Positions 37,658 through 47,296 of a DNA stretch of 64,000 nucleotides are shown piece after piece; within the stretch, counting starts at the first letter, position 1; each line of letters begins with the position of its first letter. The DNA lies in assembly GCF_017875835.1 (NCBI RefSeq), contig NZ_JAGING010000001.1, positions 1,364,001 through 1,428,000 of the forward strand, written 5' to 3'. This DNA comes from Psychrobacter sp. PL19. GTDB lineage: Bacteria > Pseudomonadota > Gammaproteobacteria > Pseudomonadales > Moraxellaceae. The notes under the pieces were generated by a model that had not been told where the DNA came from, made no database searches, and worked only from the letters and a program-made list of their open reading frames with translations. The translations under genes were made by a program, and so were the position numbers.

Positions 37658-39904
37658 ATGGTAGGCACTAACAATCAGCAGGATATCCACGACAACCATA
37701 TCCACAATAGTACTAATAACCAAGCCAGTATTAATAATAAAGATAATATAACTGTTAATCAGAGCCATGTTAAGAGCAGTGACACTCTTGCCCAAATTGG
37801 CTGGCAGCGTTCAGAAGATGGTAGTTACTCTCCCAATAGTTATATTAATCGCGACTTGTCCTTATTACAGTTTCATCTGCGCGTATTGGCGCAAGCGGCC
37901 AGTCCGCACCATCCTTTACTTGAGCGGCTATTCTTTTTGATGATTTTTTCATCAAACATAGATGAGTTTTTTGAGATTCGGGTTGCAGGTATTATGCAAA
38001 AGTTGAACATCGGTGATGTCTCGACCAGTGCTCATGGTATGCGCCCCAGTGAAATCCTTAATGAGATATCAGCCGTAACTCATAATGCCATTGATGAGCA
38101 ATACCGCATTCTGAATGAAGACATCTTACCGGCACTGGCTGAGCGGGATATCCGTTATCTAAAGCGCGACGAGCTTAATGCCGAGCAGTCGGCATGGATG
38201 AAGCGTTACTTTATCGAGCAGGTCGCACCAGTACTGACGCCGATTAGCATTGATCCGGCGCACCCATTCCCTAGATTGGTCAATAAGAGCCTAAACTTTA
38301 TTGCCACTTTAGAAGGCAAAGATGCCTTTGGTCGTGATATCAATTTGGCGATTGTCCCGGCGCCACGCAGTCTACCGCGAGTGATTCGTCTGCCTGATGA
38401 GCTGACTGGGGGTAAAGAACATCATATTATGCTATCAGCTGTTATTCATGAGCATGTCGGCGAGCTGTTCCCAGGTATGAATGTGACTGGCTGTCATCAG
38501 TTTAGGCTGACGCGTAATGCTGATTTAGACTTGGCAGACGATGTCGAGGATATCGCCAAGGCCCTTGAAGGTGAGCTCGAAAACCGCCGATTTGGTGACA
38601 AGGTACGCCTTGAGGTCACCACCGAATGTCCTACTAATATCTGCGATTATCTACTTAATGAGTTTGAGCTGCATGACAACCAGCTGTATCGGGTCAATGG
38701 ACCGGTGAATTTAACACGGCTGCTATTTGATTTTAATATTCCAGAGCTGCGTTATAAGCCTTTTACTCATATTATTCCCAAACCCTTTCGCCGTGAGCTC
38801 GATAAGCTAGACGCTACCACCAGCATGTTCGCCGCTATGCGTAAAGGCGATGTCTTGGTTCATCATCCCTTTCATGCGTTTTCACCGATTGTCAATTTGC
38901 TATGGCAAGCCGCCAACGATCCAAAAGTATTGGCGATTAAGCAAACCCTATATCGTTCAGGTACCAACTCAGAGATTGTCCAAGCGCTGGCCGCAGCCGC
39001 TCGTAATGGCAAAGAAGTCACTGCGGTCATTGAGCTACGTGCCCGCTTTGATGAGGCCTCCAATATTGCAGTGGCCAACTATCTGCAAGAAGCAGGCGTG
39101 GTAGTGGTTTACGGTATCGTCGGTTATAAAACCCATGCCAAGCTTATGCTCATCGTGCGCCGTGAGGACGATAAAATTCGCCGCTACGTGCATCTAGGCA
39201 CCGGTAACTATCATGCAGCGAATGCCAAGGTTTATACCGACTACGGATTATTCAGCGCCGATCCTGATATTTCTGAAGACGTCCACAAGATTTTTCATGA
39301 GCTTACCGGTATGGGCAAACCGGCGAATCTCAAAAAGTTATTGCATGCGCCGTTTACCTTGCATGACAAGTTAATGAGCTTCATTGACGATGAGATTGCT
39401 CATGCCAAAGCTGGCAAAAAAGCGCACATCATCGTCAAAGCCAACGCCCTGACAGAACGCCGGCTGATCGACAAGCTATATGATGCCTCGCAAGCAGGGG
39501 TTAAGGTTGAGCTGATTTTACGCTCTATGTGTTGCCTGCGTCCACAAGTGCAAGGCCTGTCTGAGAACATTACTGTACGTTCGGTCATTGGGCGATTTTT
39601 AGAGCACACCCGCATTTATTATTTTTACAATGACGGCGAGCAGCGTTTGTATTGCGGTAGTGCCGACTGGATGGATCGCAACTTGTTCCACCGGGTTGAG
39701 GTCGCGTTTCCGATTGAAGATAAAAAGCTGTTCGAACAAATTTACCAAGATGGGCTATTAAACTATCTACAAGACAACATTCAGGCTTGGCTACTGAGTG
39801 GTGATGGCCAGTGGCAACAAACCCAGCCTGCAGTAGGTGAACCATTGCACATTGCGCAAGATTATTTACTAAAGACGATCAACCATGTTGGTGGCTCCGT
39901 TTAA
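37658..39904 (+). CDS. ppk: Polyphosphate kinase 1
   Basis: 748 residues. Makes polyphosphate from ATP. The core starts at [15 protein letters not shown]; the phosphohistidine is His493 in YKTHAKLML, the second His is His650 in [22 protein letters not shown] is also present. The first 50 residues are Asn/His/Ser-rich and look disordered, beyond the usual N-terminus. AAGGGAG stands before the ATG. Confidence 0.95.
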   Translation: MVGTNNQQDIHDNHIHNSTNNQASINNKDNITVNQSHVKSSDTLAQIGWQRSEDGSYSPNSYINRDLSLLQFHLRVLAQAASPHHPLLERLFFLMIFSSNIDEFFEIRVAGIMQKLNIGDVSTSAHGMRPSEILNEISAVTHNAIDEQYRILNEDILPALAERDIRYLKRDELNAEQSAWMKRYFIEQVAPVLTPISIDPAHPFPRLVNKSLNFIATLEGKDAFGRDINLAIVPAPRSLPRVIRLPDELTGGKEHHIMLSAVIHEHVGELFPGMNVTGCHQFRLTRNADLDLADDVEDIAKALEGELENRRFGDKVRLEVTTECPTNICDYLLNEFELHDNQLYRVNGPVNLTRLLFDFNIPELRYKPFTHIIPKPFRRELDKLDATTSMFAAMRKGDVLVHHPFHAFSPIVNLLWQAANDPKVLAIKQTLYRSGTNSEIVQALAAAARNGKEVTAVIELRARFDEASNIAVANYLQEAGVVVVYGIVGYKTHAKLMLIVRREDDKIRRYVHLGTGNYHAANAKVYTDYGLFSADPDISEDVHKIFHELTGMGKPANLKKLLHAPFTLHDKLMSFIDDEIAHAKAGKKAHIIVKANALTERRLIDKLYDASQAGVKVELILRSMCCLRPQVQGLSENITVRSVIGRFLEHTRIYYFYNDGEQRLYCGSADWMDRNLFHRVEVAFPIEDKKLFEQIYQDGLLNYLQDNIQAWLLSGDGQWQQTQPAVGEPLHIAQDYLLKTINHVGGSV

Positions 39905-39997
39905 TTAAGTTCTCTAGCAATACGGACTAGTAAAGCTGTTCAAAGGTGCGACTCTAACGAAGTTGATGCTCTAAACCAAAGTCTTTGCTTAATAATG

Positions 39998-40034
39998 AAC
40001 CAAGCGTGGGAATTCACCTGCGCTTGGTTTTTTT
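39998..40034 (+). terminator. Terminator after ppk
   Basis: AACCAAGCG (39998-40006) pairs with CGCTTGGTT (40021-40029), followed by a T-run. Confidence 0.85.
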
Positions 40035-40180
40035 ATCTTTGCAATGCTATAAGAATTACAAACTGCCTAGTAACCTCACAATTATTCACACAATGATACG
40101 GCAGTACACTGGTGAAATAGTGATTGACCTATCTATAATTAATATGAGTCCTATGATTAAAATACCTTAAGAACGCGACG

Positions 40181-40290
40181 GTACTGCTGGTATAAGCTTT
40201 TTGCAGCCTCTGTCTGCGTAGGCACAGCAAGCCAGAAAAACGTATGCCAGCAGTAGGTTATGTACCGATATCACTTTTCATTAACTATAT
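40181..40290. mobile_element. Second, diverged copy of the MITE
   Basis: It shares the exact core TTTTGCAGCCTCTGTC with the copy at 42028-42169. A 13-bp inverted repeat with one mismatch, TACTGCTGG.. at 40182-40194 and ..CCAGCAGTA at 40243-40255, surrounds the core, and the segment ends in AACTATA. The left terminal repeat is not clear. The rest of 40035-40459 shows no gene. Confidence 0.6.
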
Positions 40291-40459
40291 AGGTATTTAC
40301 GACAGGTATTTACGACAAGTATTTGACAGCTAATTTAGAACTATGTTCTGATAAATGACTACCCAAATGCTCGACCTGGTTAGAAATTGCTACTTACAGA
40401 GACCACCTTATAGAGACTGCTAGGCCAATAATTAATCATAAAAAATAGGAATTTGTCTC

Positions 40460-40630
40460 ATGAGTGATACTAACAGTGACACCTCAGATAGTAAGCAAGC
40501 TGCCGAACCTGCTAATGCACCACAAATCGACAAAAACCTAAAAGACGATAAAAAGGTTGAGGCGCCCGAAGAATTGACTAAGGAAGAAGAAACACCCTTT
40601 ATTGATGAGACCGTACGCACCGATAAGTAA
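40460..40630 (+). CDS. Small acidic hydrophilic protein
   Basis: 56 codons, beginning MSDTNSDTSDSKQAAEPAN and ending FIDETVRTDK. AGGA lies 9 nt before the ATG. It is Asp/Glu/Lys/Thr-rich, with no Cys, Trp or hydrophobic core, and so is probably disordered. It is the first of three similar hydrophilic proteins in a row on this strand. Function not recognised. Confidence 0.6.
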   Translation: MSDTNSDTSDSKQAAEPANAPQIDKNLKDDKKVEAPEELTKEEETPFIDETVRTDK

Positions 40631-40704
40631 GTGTCATCCTAGATTCACTGATATTTTTAGAATGACTGCTTAAATTCTTATACTATAAATGTGAGGTATA
40701 CGAT

Positions 40705-41001
40705 ATGACAATCGATAATATGACAACCGACAATGTTAATCATAAAGGCCAGCATACTAAAGGCCCAAATAATGAAGAGATAGTGCCCGTTAGTGATTCA
40801 GCTACCGCAAAACCGAAAAACACAGAAGACAGCTATGAAGGGCGTAAGTACGATCCAGAAATAGACGGTCCGCAGCAGAAATCACAAGAAACGGATGAGA
40901 TTTATGCTGATCCACGTAAAGAAGAGGACTTACCAGCAGGCGGTAAAAACGTAGGGGACTTGGATGCCCACGACTTGAGCCAAAAAGGTAATGAGATTTA
41001 G
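40705..41001 (+). CDS. Small hydrophilic hypothetical protein
   Basis: 98 residues, rich in Asp, Glu, Lys, Asn and Gln, with a central EGRKYDPEIDGPQQKS and an end GGKNVGDLDAHDLSQKGNEI. It has no Cys or Trp and no membrane segment. GAGG precedes the ATG. It lies 74 bp after the 56-residue protein, so a common transcript is possible. The character recalls hydrophilin-like stress proteins, but no family is recognised. Confidence 0.62.
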   Translation: MTIDNMTTDNVNHKGQHTKGPNNEEIVPVSDSATAKPKNTEDSYEGRKYDPEIDGPQQKSQETDEIYADPRKEEDLPAGGKNVGDLDAHDLSQKGNEI

Positions 41002-41174
41002 AAATGTATTAATAAAACTCTTTCAAGCTTCCTAGGGCTGAAACTATTTTAACAATACATTTTTGAGATCATGCTTTAAGATTTCAACTAAAGCATACAT
41101 TTAGTCCTTAATAACAGTGGTTCAGTATGCTTAAATACGCTGCTTCAAGGACAACATATTATAAGGACAAGACA

Positions 41175-41735
41175 ATGGAAACCAAAGATCCTGCACCAAG
41201 CAAAAGCCCTACGGCTGATACTGATGCCAATGATGCCAATACCGTGCATGAGCAGAATAAAGCGGGCAATGTTGATAATGTCGACCGTACTGCTGAGCAA
41301 AAAGGGACCCAAACCCTGCAAGAAACAGTCATTGGTACACAATATGCTAGTGATGATGTTGAGCATGGTGATCACACTCACGAAGATATTCACCATAATG
41401 AGCATAACGTTATGTCTACCGACCATAAAATCGAAGAAAAAACTACTGTCAACAAAGGCATGGACAATAAAGGCATGGACAATAAAGGCACGGACAATAA
41501 AGGCACGGACACTTTTCAAGACAGTTTAGTGGGTTCAGTACATGTTAATGCTGGCGACAATGAAGCGCGTCTGCCCGACCGTCGTGATCAAAAAGGCAAT
41601 CCATTCGACGAAGGCATTAATGAACATAGTAGGACCAGTGACGCGCCTAAGAGTGAAGGTATTACCGACATGAATCGCTATGCCAATATTGATAATGCGC
41701 AAACTCGTATTTTGAACTCTGGCGAAAAAGATTAA
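41175..41735 (+). CDS. Hydrophilic repeat-bearing hypothetical protein
   Basis: 186 residues, starting METKDPAPSKSP; AAGGA lies 7 nt upstream, whereas the longer frame from 41127 lacks support. The protein is Asp/Asn/His/Lys-rich. It has a His cluster (HGDHTHEDIHHNEHN) that might bind metal, a four-fold NKG(M/T)D repeat at about 93-112, and twin similar segments LQETVIGTQYAS and FQDSLVGSVHVN on the two sides, hinting at an internal duplication. No family is recognised. Confidence 0.62.
   Translation: METKDPAPSKSPTADTDANDANTVHEQNKAGNVDNVDRTAEQKGTQTLQETVIGTQYASDDVEHGDHTHEDIHHNEHNVMSTDHKIEEKTTVNKGMDNKGMDNKGTDNKGTDTFQDSLVGSVHVNAGDNEARLPDRRDQKGNPFDEGINEHSRTSDAPKSEGITDMNRYANIDNAQTRILNSGEKD
41451..41510. 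repeat. 15-bp in-frame tandem repeat x4
   Basis: Four near-identical copies of AATAAAGGCAYGGAC encode a pentapeptide repeat in the hydrophilic protein. Changes in copy number keep the frame. Confidence 0.9.
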
Positions 41736-41750
41736 ATTTATAAACAAAGT

Positions 41751-41892
41751 ATGAAACAGTACAAACGTTATTAAAAAGTACAAATATATTGATACAGTTG
41801 CTGCTGAAATAGCCGCTCCTGACTATGACCCACATAACGTCACAAAAGATCACGCGCATGATGATATAAGCTTGACCGATGGTAATAAATAA
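41751..41892 (+). pseudogene. Decayed small hydrophilic ORF
   Basis: An ATG at 41751 opens a short MKQYKRY peptide that stops at once. A shifted frame then stays open and reads a coding-like tail, IDTVAAEIAAPDYDPHNVTK, ending in LTDGNK and TAA. The style matches the three genes upstream. A single frameshift near 41770 would join the two. It may be a pseudogene or chance. Confidence 0.35.
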
Positions 41893-42027
41893 CTTGATGG
41901 GTATCTTCAAAACACGCTTTTATCAGCACATTAAAGCGCTTATAAAAGTAGCCAGGCTTACTGCTCCAGACCTACTGCTCCAGTCCGTTCAAAACAAAAG
42001 ACAGTCGTTCATAGCAATGTGCTGATA

Positions 42028-42169
42028 TAGTCGATTCAATTTAAACAAGATACAATGCTACTGGAATGAATTTTTTGCAGCCTCTGTCACGCTTGCGAAT
42101 AGCACGCAAGAAAAATTTATACCAGCGGCACGTTGCTATACACAATTTTTTTATTGTGAACTGACTATA
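42028..42169. mobile_element. Complete 142-bp MITE with IS630-like ends
   Basis: The left end TATAGTCGATTCA and, on the opposite strand, the right end TATAGTCAGTTCA form terminal inverted repeats starting with TA. They match the left end of the IS630-type element at 51321. The interior has a TTTTGCAGCCTCTGTC core and the small hairpin CTTGCG/CGCAAG. It has no coding capacity, so it would need a transposase supplied in trans. Confidence 0.7.
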
Positions 42170-42279
42170 GTCAGGGCCTATATCAACGTTTTACTAAACA
42201 TAACGTTCTGTTAGATAGAATGCTGTATCATCCGATTCAACAACCATGTGTACAAATAATATTACTCTAGGAATTTTTC

Positions 42280-42810
42280 ATGACGTTAATGCCAAATATT
42301 TTATCTAAAGCGTTATTAGCAGTAGCCGTGATAGGCTGTTCAACCAGTGTTTTGGCTGCCAATCCTACTGCTGCCAAAGCCAGTCTAGTATTGCAACAGC
42401 CTAATGTCTCTTTGGCACTGGCCAATGAATTGATTGATGCCACTATGGCTGCTTGTCATGCAGAAGGGAAATCAGCTGTGGTAGCGGTCGTTGATCGCGC
42501 TGGTAATTTAATCGCTCTACAGCGTGATGATAGTGTTGGCCCGCATAATACAGATGCTGCTATTCGTAAGGCATTTACTGCATTATCTACCAAAACATCT
42601 TCACGCAAGCTTGCTGATATTGCGCGTGCCAATCCAGATTCTAATAACTTAAACACGGTAGATGACTTGTTGCTTATTGGTGGCGGTGTACCCTTAAAAT
42701 TTGGTAACGAAGTGATAGGTGCTATCGCTGCAGGCGGTGCTGGCGGAGCGGTACAAGATGAAAGCTGCGCCCTTAAAGGTATTGAAAAAGTGCTTCCTGC
42801 ACAAAAGTAG
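42280..42810 (+). CDS. Exported GlcG/HbpS-family (DUF336) protein
   Basis: 176 residues. A signal peptide (about 1-26, ending SVLAA) is followed by the GlcG/HbpS fold: LANELIDATMAACHAEGKS, VAVVDRAGNLIALQRDD and GGVPLKFGNEVIGAIAAGGAGG. Exported members bind haem; others are encoded with glycolate oxidase genes. glcB lies 1.7 kb downstream, although miaE on the other strand intervenes. AGGA precedes the ATG. A strong terminator follows. Confidence 0.82.
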   Translation: MTLMPNILSKALLAVAVIGCSTSVLAANPTAAKASLVLQQPNVSLALANELIDATMAACHAEGKSAVVAVVDRAGNLIALQRDDSVGPHNTDAAIRKAFTALSTKTSSRKLADIARANPDSNNLNTVDDLLLIGGGVPLKFGNEVIGAIAAGGAGGAVQDESCALKGIEKVLPAQK

Positions 42811-42913
42811 TCAGTAGACGGTTTTAGCTCTATGGCAAGGTGGCTTTTATAACTTATCGCTTTTACAACTTGTTTTTATAAAAGCCTCCGTGGCAAAAGT
42901 CTAGTACTGCTGT

Positions 42914-42969
42914 GAGTCGCCCCAACGTTCTCAAAAGTAAACGAGAGCTTTGGGGCGACTCTTTTTTTT
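42914..42969 (+). terminator. Strong terminator after the GlcG/HbpS-like gene
   Basis: A 12-bp perfect GC-rich stem (42914-42925 with 42950-42961) is topped by a smaller inner hairpin and followed by eight Ts. Confidence 0.88.
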
Positions 42970-43022
42970 CGCTTCTATAATCAGTCAGTGACAGACAAGC
43001 CATAAGTTCAAAACAATCATTT

Positions 43023-43078
43023 ATAAGCAGTAATCTATAAGCAGTAATCTATAAGCAGTAATCTATAAGCAATAACTT
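43023..43078. repeat. 14-bp tandem repeat, about four copies
   Basis: Three exact copies of ATAAGCAGTAATCT and a degenerate fourth lie just after the convergent ends of two genes. Confidence 0.85.
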
Positions 43079-43113
43079 GCAATTAATAGGTTTTAAATAC
43101 CAGTCATTAACTG

Positions 43114-43851
43114 CTAACCAGGCACACCACTATGAAAGCGTAGTTCAGAATCTGGACTGGCAATCAACTCAGATTCTACTTCTCTAAAGAGTGCCACCCG
43201 ATCATCAATGCTCTCATCCGCTAACGACTGCGCTAGGGTCAAATAATCTTCAAAATGGCGACTCTCTGACTTTAATAGATAGCGATAGTATTTTGCTAAT
43301 CGCGTATCTTCTGTCACCTCTGCCAACGCCGCAAAACGCTCGCAAGATCGCGCTTCAATAAATGCCCCAATAATCAATATATCTATCATCGCTGCTGGTT
43401 CATGAGTGCGCTTGTGCTTAAGCATGCCTTTAGCGTAACGTCCTGCGCTCAGATGTTTCCAATCTTGACCACGCTCATGCATGATGCCCAGTACTTGCTC
43501 ATAATGCAGCATTTCTTCGCGTATCAGCTGTGCCAGTTTGCGCTGCAAATCATAAGAAAACTCATAACGAAATATCAGATTCATCGCCGTACCTGCGGCC
43601 TTTTTTTCGCAGTTGGCATGATCTTGAATAATCATTGGCAAATTATTAAGCGCGGCCTCGACCCAGGTTTGGGTGGTCCGACAGCCCAAAAACTCATAAA
43701 TGGGAGACAAATCAACCTTTAGTGGTGTGCGCAGTTGGGTAACATCGACGCTATCTTCTGGTTGGTTAGGGTCTGTTTTTTCAATAATTTCCTTGAGGTC
43801 CTGATCGGCCGATAAGGAGACAGTTTTATGATCGTAATCACTAATATTCAT
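43114..43851 (-). CDS. miaE: tRNA 2-methylthio-N6-isopentenyladenosine hydroxylase
   Basis: 245 residues. Di-iron carboxylate four-helix protein of the MiaE type. Iron-site helices include DHANCEKKAAGTAMNLI, REEMLHYEQVL, EARSCERF and SESRHFEDY, which supply the Glu/ExxH ligands. It hydroxylates the isopentenyl group of ms2i6A37 in tRNA. The first 45 residues are a hydrophilic extension. The ribosome site before the ATG is weak. Confidence 0.93.
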   Translation of the reverse strand: MNISDYDHKTVSLSADQDLKEIIEKTDPNQPEDSVDVTQLRTPLKVDLSPIYEFLGCRTTQTWVEAALNNLPMIIQDHANCEKKAAGTAMNLIFRYEFSYDLQRKLAQLIREEMLHYEQVLGIMHERGQDWKHLSAGRYAKGMLKHKRTHEPAAMIDILIIGAFIEARSCERFAALAEVTEDTRLAKYYRYLLKSESRHFEDYLTLAQSLADESIDDRVALFREVESELIASPDSELRFHSGVPG

Positions 43852-44480
43852 AATATTTTTAGTCTTTATTAAAGAGGGTTTGTTGCCAGAGTAGTGTTAG
43901 GTGTTTTAAAGGGTCGTGATGGTTATTGAGCTTACTGCTATGAAGTATTTTATCTATATAGTCAGTAATAAGAGTGTTATCCATCAATAGCCCTGTAATA
44001 TTAGCTTAAGTGATACACGTAAGATAATTCATAGCAACATGAGAGAGCCAACCATAATAGATAACAATTAAGTATAAGGCTCTCTTGTAATGATTACTTA
44101 CAGTTTATAATTACCCATAAGTCATGCTATCACCGGATGGCTATTGTACTGCCAAACACAGATGGGCTATAGCCTATCATGAATATAAAAGTACGTTATT
44201 TATTTGCTGAATGGTGTTTTATTGTTTATTTTAATATTTGATAGTAGGATGATATTTGCTTTTTTGTGGTTTTATCTTACTATTGTTGTCTCGTTGTTAA
44301 TAGTTAAGAACATGTCGTTAAGTAACACAGGGGCCGTCACCGAATTTGCTCAGGGTCTCCATTCAAATACCGAGCTATCATTAGTGCAAAGCGACTACAA
44401 ATACCGAGCTACCATCAGTGTAAAGCGCCAAGTCGATAAATTAAAACCAATAAATCTCACGTACACTTAAGGACACCAAT
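43852..44480. other. 629-bp spacer upstream of glcB
   Basis: No gene is supported. An open frame of 88 codons at 44204-44470 lacks a ribosome site and conserved features. A 34-bp direct repeat at 44364-44431 is the only clear structure. Confidence 0.5.
44364..44431. repeat. 34-bp direct tandem duplication upstream of glcB
   Basis: Two adjacent 34-bp units begin CAAATACCGAGCTA (44364 and 44398) and differ at a few positions. They end about 50 bp before glcB, a position that could affect its expression. Confidence 0.75.
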
Positions 44481-46679
44481 ATGAGCCAGTCTTCTCACGC
44501 TAATCGCATCCAAAAAGGGATTCTTGCAATCAACCAGCAGTTGTACAACTTTATTGAAAATGAAGTGCTGCCTAAAGTTGGCGTTGATTCAGACAGCTAT
44601 TGGTTAGGTTTTGAAAAAGTCATTAAAGAATTTACCCCGCGCAACAAGGCACTGTTGGCTATTCGAACCGAGATGCAAGCACAGATTGATCAATGGCATT
44701 TAGACAATCCTACCAAAAATGGTGAGATTGACTACCCAGCCTACAAGCAGTTCTTGCAAGACATTGGTTACTTATTGCCAGAAGGCGCTGACTTTAAGGT
44801 TAACACTGAAAACGTTGATAAAGAGATTACTGATATTGCTGGGCCACAACTAGTGGTCCCGGTATTAAACGCACGTTACGCTCTGAACGCTACTAATGCC
44901 CGCTGGGGTAGCTTGTACGATGCCTTATATGGCACAGATGTGATTAGCGAAGACAATGGTCAAGAGAGCACGGGCGGCTATAACGCCACTCGCGGCGCAG
45001 CAGTGGTGGCCTATGCCAAAAAATTCTTAGATGACAACTTTGCGTTAGCGTCAGGCTCATATAATGAGGTCACAGGCTTTAAGGTCGTTGATGGCAAGCT
45101 CGAGATTGCTCAAGGTGAGGGTAGCACTCAGCTACAAGACCGTATTAAGTTTGCCGGTTATGTCGGCGAAGCGGTTAGCCCAACGGGTATCTTGCTAAAG
45201 AACAATAACTTGCACGTCGAGATTCAAATCGATGCCAATAACCCTATTGGTAAAGATGATCCAGCCTCTATCAAAGATGTGTTACTAGAATCAGCGATAA
45301 GCGCGATTCAAGATTGCGAAGATTCTGTTGCTACTGTCGATGCTGAAGAAAAAGTCGCCGCTTACCGCAACTGGTTCGGCCTTATGAATGGCGATCTGCA
45401 AGAAAGTTTTGAGAAAAATGGCAAAATCCTGACCCGTAAGCAAAATCCAGACCGCGAATATACGACACCAGATGGCGGCACGTTGGTGTTACCGGGTCGT
45501 GCGCTCTTACTCATTCGTAATGTCGGTCACTTGATGCAAAACCCGTCTATCATGGTTGACTTAGGCGATGGTCCAGAAGAAATCTTCGAAGGCATAATGG
45601 ACAGCTTAATGACGCCATTGTTATCGTTGAATGATATCCGAGGCAAAAACGAGCTATCAAACTCGCGTACAGGCTCTATGTACATCGTCAAGCCAAAAAT
45701 GCATGGCCCTGATGAAGTGACGTTTGCCAATGAGCTGTTTGCGGCCGTAGAAGATGTATTGAGCCTACCACGCAATACCGTAAAAATGGGCATCATGGAT
45801 GAAGAGCGTCGCATGACGGTCAACCTCAAAGAAGCCATTCGCCAAGCCCAAGAGCGAGTGATCTTCATTAATACGGGATTTTTGGATCGTACGGGTGATG
45901 AAATGCACACCAGTATGAATGCCGGACCGTTCGTACGTAAGAGCAAGATGAAGGCGCAAGCATGGCAGTCTGCTTATGAGCAGTGGAACGTCGATATTGG
46001 TCTAGAGACTGGTTTGCAAGGTCATGCTCAGATAGGTAAAGGCATGTGGGCACGTCCTGATGATATGAAGGAGATGGTTGCGACCAAAATTGCTCATCCA
46101 CAGGCGGGTGCCAATACGGCATGGGTACCGTCACCAGTAGGGGCGACGCTGCATAGCATGCACTATCACGCGGTAAATGTCGCTGAGGTGCAAAGCAGTC
46201 TAAAGTTGCGTCAACGCGCGAACCTAGACGATATCCTAACTATCCCGCTAGCCAAAGATACTGATTGGACGGAAGCAGAGAAACAGCAAGAGCTTGATAA
46301 CAATGCTCAGGGTATTTTAGGCTATGTGGTACGCTGGGTGAACCAAGGCATCGGCTGCTCAAAAGTACCTGACATCAATGATGTTGGCCTCATGGAAGAT
46401 CGCGCTACCTTACGTATTTCTAGCCAGCACATCACCAATTGGCTACACCATGGCATCATCAGTGAGCAGCAAGTGATGGATACCATGAAACGTATGGCAA
46501 AAATCGTCGATGAACAGAACGCTAATGATCCTGATTATCAGCCAATGGCCCCTGACTTTGAGCACTCTTATGCCTTTAAAGCGGCTTGCGATTTAGTGCT
46601 TAAAGGTCGCGATCAGCCTAACGGTTATACCGAGCCATTATTACATCAAGCGCGTCTAGATTTAAAAGCGAGCGTTTAA
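44481..46679 (+). CDS. glcB: Malate synthase G
   Basis: 732 residues, normal for the large G isoform. It condenses glyoxylate with acetyl-CoA to malate. Recognised by [22 protein letters not shown], the catalytic-region segment [34 protein letters not shown] and [22 protein letters not shown] precedes the ATG. It could consume glyoxylate from the AllA reaction encoded at the left end of the window. Confidence 0.97.
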   Translation: MSQSSHANRIQKGILAINQQLYNFIENEVLPKVGVDSDSYWLGFEKVIKEFTPRNKALLAIRTEMQAQIDQWHLDNPTKNGEIDYPAYKQFLQDIGYLLPEGADFKVNTENVDKEITDIAGPQLVVPVLNARYALNATNARWGSLYDALYGTDVISEDNGQESTGGYNATRGAAVVAYAKKFLDDNFALASGSYNEVTGFKVVDGKLEIAQGEGSTQLQDRIKFAGYVGEAVSPTGILLKNNNLHVEIQIDANNPIGKDDPASIKDVLLESAISAIQDCEDSVATVDAEEKVAAYRNWFGLMNGDLQESFEKNGKILTRKQNPDREYTTPDGGTLVLPGRALLLIRNVGHLMQNPSIMVDLGDGPEEIFEGIMDSLMTPLLSLNDIRGKNELSNSRTGSMYIVKPKMHGPDEVTFANELFAAVEDVLSLPRNTVKMGIMDEERRMTVNLKEAIRQAQERVIFINTGFLDRTGDEMHTSMNAGPFVRKSKMKAQAWQSAYEQWNVDIGLETGLQGHAQIGKGMWARPDDMKEMVATKIAHPQAGANTAWVPSPVGATLHSMHYHAVNVAEVQSSLKLRQRANLDDILTIPLAKDTDWTEAEKQQELDNNAQGILGYVVRWVNQGIGCSKVPDINDVGLMEDRATLRISSQHITNWLHHGIISEQQVMDTMKRMAKIVDEQNANDPDYQPMAPDFEHSYAFKAACDLVLKGRDQPNGYTEPLLHQARLDLKASV

Positions 46680-46886
46680 CTTAATACGCTGACAGAACTA
46701 ATGTTAAGTTATATTTATTCTATGACCATGAGCATTAATAAGTGTTAACCATTAAGGGCTACTGATATCTAAATAAATAATAGTTATTATTAATAGTGCT
46801 CAGCGCTTTATTTAAGGCGTTAATACCCTAGTTGTTAACATGATTGTCATGTATTTCCCATGTCCTTCATAGCGACAGCTACCATT

Positions 46887-46924
46887 AATACCCTTATTTT
46901 CTCAGGAAAGTAGGGGTATTTTTC
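46887..46924 (+). terminator. Probable terminator downstream of glcB
   Basis: AATACCC (46887-46893) pairs with GGGTATT (46914-46920) and a T-run follows. It lies 200 bp after the stop; the sequence between holds no gene. Confidence 0.6.
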
Positions 46925-47004
46925 TGTGTATTGCTAGACTTAAGTCAGCCAAATTACTACATATTGTCTTTATCTATTATTGACATTAAAAACTCAGAAA
47001 TGTG

Positions 47005-47032
47005 TTGCAAATTATGTCAGAGTTGTTATGAT
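47005..47032 (+). promoter_or_regulatory. Candidate porin promoter
   Basis: TTGCAA and TATGAT are 16 bp apart. If real, it gives a 5' leader of about 255 nt before the porin ATG. Other promoters in this AT-rich stretch are possible. Confidence 0.3.
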
Positions 47033-47296
47033 TGTATTCGAAGTATGAGTTTGGTAACTGATGTTACAGAATAGAGCGTTTAAGACTCAATATTACATAA
47101 TGATTACCTAGTTACATCCCATTATGTAAGCAATAGTTTTTTCATCTTACGGTAATAAAATTTCGCCATACTTGTTTATGACTAATCTCGGTAAGCAGTT
47201 GCACATTATATCTTTGAGGATTTGTGACGATACCATTATGAGCATCAGCTAATCCTAGCGGGTTCATTACTAAAATTGTAAAGTGGAGATCTACCC

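Noticed and set aside
37466..43078. Tandem arrays considered as CRISPR
   Set aside because: Units are 13-15 bp and directly adjacent with no unique spacers; no cas genes nearby.
44204..44470. 88-codon open frame before glcB
   Set aside because: No ribosome site; a direct repeat lies within it and the sequence changes character halfway. More likely a leader region.
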